This document shows, piece after piece, positions 16,384 through 17,192 of a stretch of DNA of 17,192 nt; within the stretch, counting starts at the first letter, position 1; each line of letters begins with the position of its first letter. The translations under genes were made by a program, and so were the position numbers. This DNA is from an uncultured Alphaproteobacteria bacterium. GTDB taxonomy: Bacteria; Pseudomonadota; Alphaproteobacteria; RF32; CAG-239. The notes beneath the pieces were generated by a model that did no database searches, was not told the DNA's origin, and was given only the letters and a program-made list of their open reading frames with translations. Location of the stretch: assembly GCA_900553115.1 (NCBI GenBank), contig USCF01000005.1:1-17192 (forward strand). The letters are read 5' to 3'.

Positions 16384-17079
16384 TTATGGATAAACTGCAC
16401 AATACGGAGCATGCATTTTAGACAACTGTTTATTAAAACTTTTTTGCTCTTCTTTATCATATACATCCAGAACAGCTTTGTCGGCTTCTGACGTTTTTAT
16501 TTTTTCTTCCAGTTCGTCTAAATCTTCTTCAGCAGAAATCTGAACTTTTTCTTCATTGTCTTTTTCCAACACAGCAACGCCATGCAAAAGACGTTTTCTA
16601 TTCGTATTTACTATTTCCGCTGTTCCCTTTATATTTCCAATCAGCTCTTTCAAACGACGCAAATTACCGATTTTATGCTCTTCTAAAGTATCCTCCGCTT
16701 TTTTATAGTCCGCGTCATTCATTAAATCAAAATCTTCGCTCAATGTATAGCCCAAATCCTCAAACATTTTACGCAAATTATTTTTTACATTTTCAATCTG
16801 TATTTTTTGCTGAGCCACAGCTTCGGCTGAAGCTTTTTCATTTTCCCAATTACTCAGATAGTCGCCAAACTGGTTAGTTTCAAACATTGCTCGATTGGAA
16901 ATATAATAATCCAAGTGGAGTTCGACTTCTCCGTCTTCTCCTGTGTTTGCGATTGCTTTTCTCAAAGTTATAACAGCAGCATTAAACTCAGGGTTAAACG
17001 TTAGCTTTTTAACTTTAAGCACACCTAATTTGCCTAGAGAAATGGCATTTTCTTCCACTATTTGAACAATCTGTCCCAA
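16384..17079 (-). CDS. Coiled-coil protein, 5' end broken at window edge (possibly VirB5-like)
   Basis: 231 residues follow a TTG at 17079, but the frame stays open to an in-frame TAA at 17173-17175 and reads DPQSWAEASELGQIVQIVEE across the TTG, which looks like genuine protein. So the real start was probably further upstream and the sequence is interrupted there. The body is highly charged and rich in Glu, Lys and Asn, with probable coiled coils (about 75-110 and 175-225), no TM segment and a C-terminal APYCAVYP. The DPxxW-plus-helix beginning is reminiscent of mature VirB5/TrbJ minor-pilus proteins, but that is a weak resemblance. It is 16 nt upstream of the first VirB8-like gene and so belongs to the same operon. 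Confidence 0.6.
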   Translation of the reverse strand: MGQIVQIVEENAISLGKLGVLKVKKLTFNPEFNAAVITLRKAIANTGEDGEVELHLDYYISNRAMFETNQFGDYLSNWENEKASAEAVAQQKIQIENVKNNLRKMFEDLGYTLSEDFDLMNDADYKKAEDTLEEHKIGNLRRLKELIGNIKGTAEIVNTNRKRLLHGVAVLEKDNEEKVQISAEEDLDELEEKIKTSEADKAVLDVYDKEEQKSFNKQLSKMHAPYCAVYP

Positions 17080-17105
17080 CTCACTGGCTTCAGCCCAAGA
17101 CTGCG

Positions 17106-17192
17106 GATCAGGGCATCTTACACGACTCGGCGAGTGGGAGCACAGGGAATTGGCTGACAGGATGGTCGAAAATTACCAGCGAGGATTCAAGA
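17106..17192. other. Compositional break at window end; possible chimeric join
   Basis: By my count 17110-17192 is about 53% G+C, while the adjoining gene is near one third. On the minus strand the operon frame meets a stop at 17173-17175. On the plus strand the frame starting at 17132 reads EWEHRELADRMVENYQRGFK, a plausible unrelated protein segment with no start in view. The change falls about at a GATC (17106-17109). This suggests a misjoined contig end or cloning chimera. A true rearrangement cannot be excluded. Confidence 0.45.

Noticed and set aside
1..17192. tRNA or rRNA genes
   Set aside because: I saw no cloverleaf-like segment with a GTTCGANTC T-arm and no rRNA-like sequence. The non-coding gaps are too short.

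Overview
The window looks like an AT-rich (low G+C) Gram-negative chromosome, most probably an alphaproteobacterium. The clue is the left-hand core block rpmH-rnpA-yidD-yidC-engB: yidC followed directly by engB is the usual alphaproteobacterial order, whereas gammaproteobacteria have mnmE after yidC. No marker here fixes the genus. The type IV secretion genes and low G+C would suit a host-associated lineage, but that is inference.

Layout. Positions 1-503 hold the end (or all) of a small two-TM membrane protein with two CxxC pairs. A textbook sigma70 promoter (523-551) and a leader hairpin precede a plus-strand operon, 623-3748: ribosomal protein L34, RNase P protein, the YidD membrane-insertion factor, the YidC insertase and the EngB GTPase. 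These genes overlap or are tightly spaced. Only 3 bp after engB, the convergent minus-strand cluster ends, with no visible terminator between them.

The minus-strand cluster (17079 down to 3752, read right to left) is the core of a type IV secretion system in the canonical virB7-8-9-10-11 order, with additions: a coiled-coil protein cut or broken at the window end, a VirB8-like protein, a 63-aa VirB7-like lipoprotein, a second VirB8, a 572-aa VirB9 with an apparent C-terminal SPOR domain, a 1266-aa repeat protein with an N-terminal membrane anchor, a 1408-aa VirB10 with a signal peptide and a long repeat stem, and the VirB11 ATPase. The parts can equally be read as DotI/DotH/DotG/DotB-like. 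VirB3, VirB4, VirB6 and VirD4 are not in the window.

Most unusual part. Two adjacent giant genes (8962-12762 and 4736-8962), joined by a TAATG stop/start overlap, encode the same ~17-residue glycine-rich repeat (consensus roughly GNxIGxVxxxGxVxDxx). The upstream protein has an inner-membrane anchor and an Ig-like domain but no VirB10 domain. The downstream one carries the VirB10 domain but has a cleavable-looking signal peptide in place of the usual VirB10 N-terminal anchor. The inference is a VirB10 scaffold divided over two polypeptides, perhaps meeting through matching repeat stems across the periplasm, with VirB9-SPOR tying the outer complex to peptidoglycan. Giant repeat-bearing VirB10 proteins are known (CagY, DotG), but I do not know of this two-protein arrangement.

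The last ~85 bases have clearly higher G+C and disrupt the minus-strand gene, which may be a chimeric or misassembled contig end.
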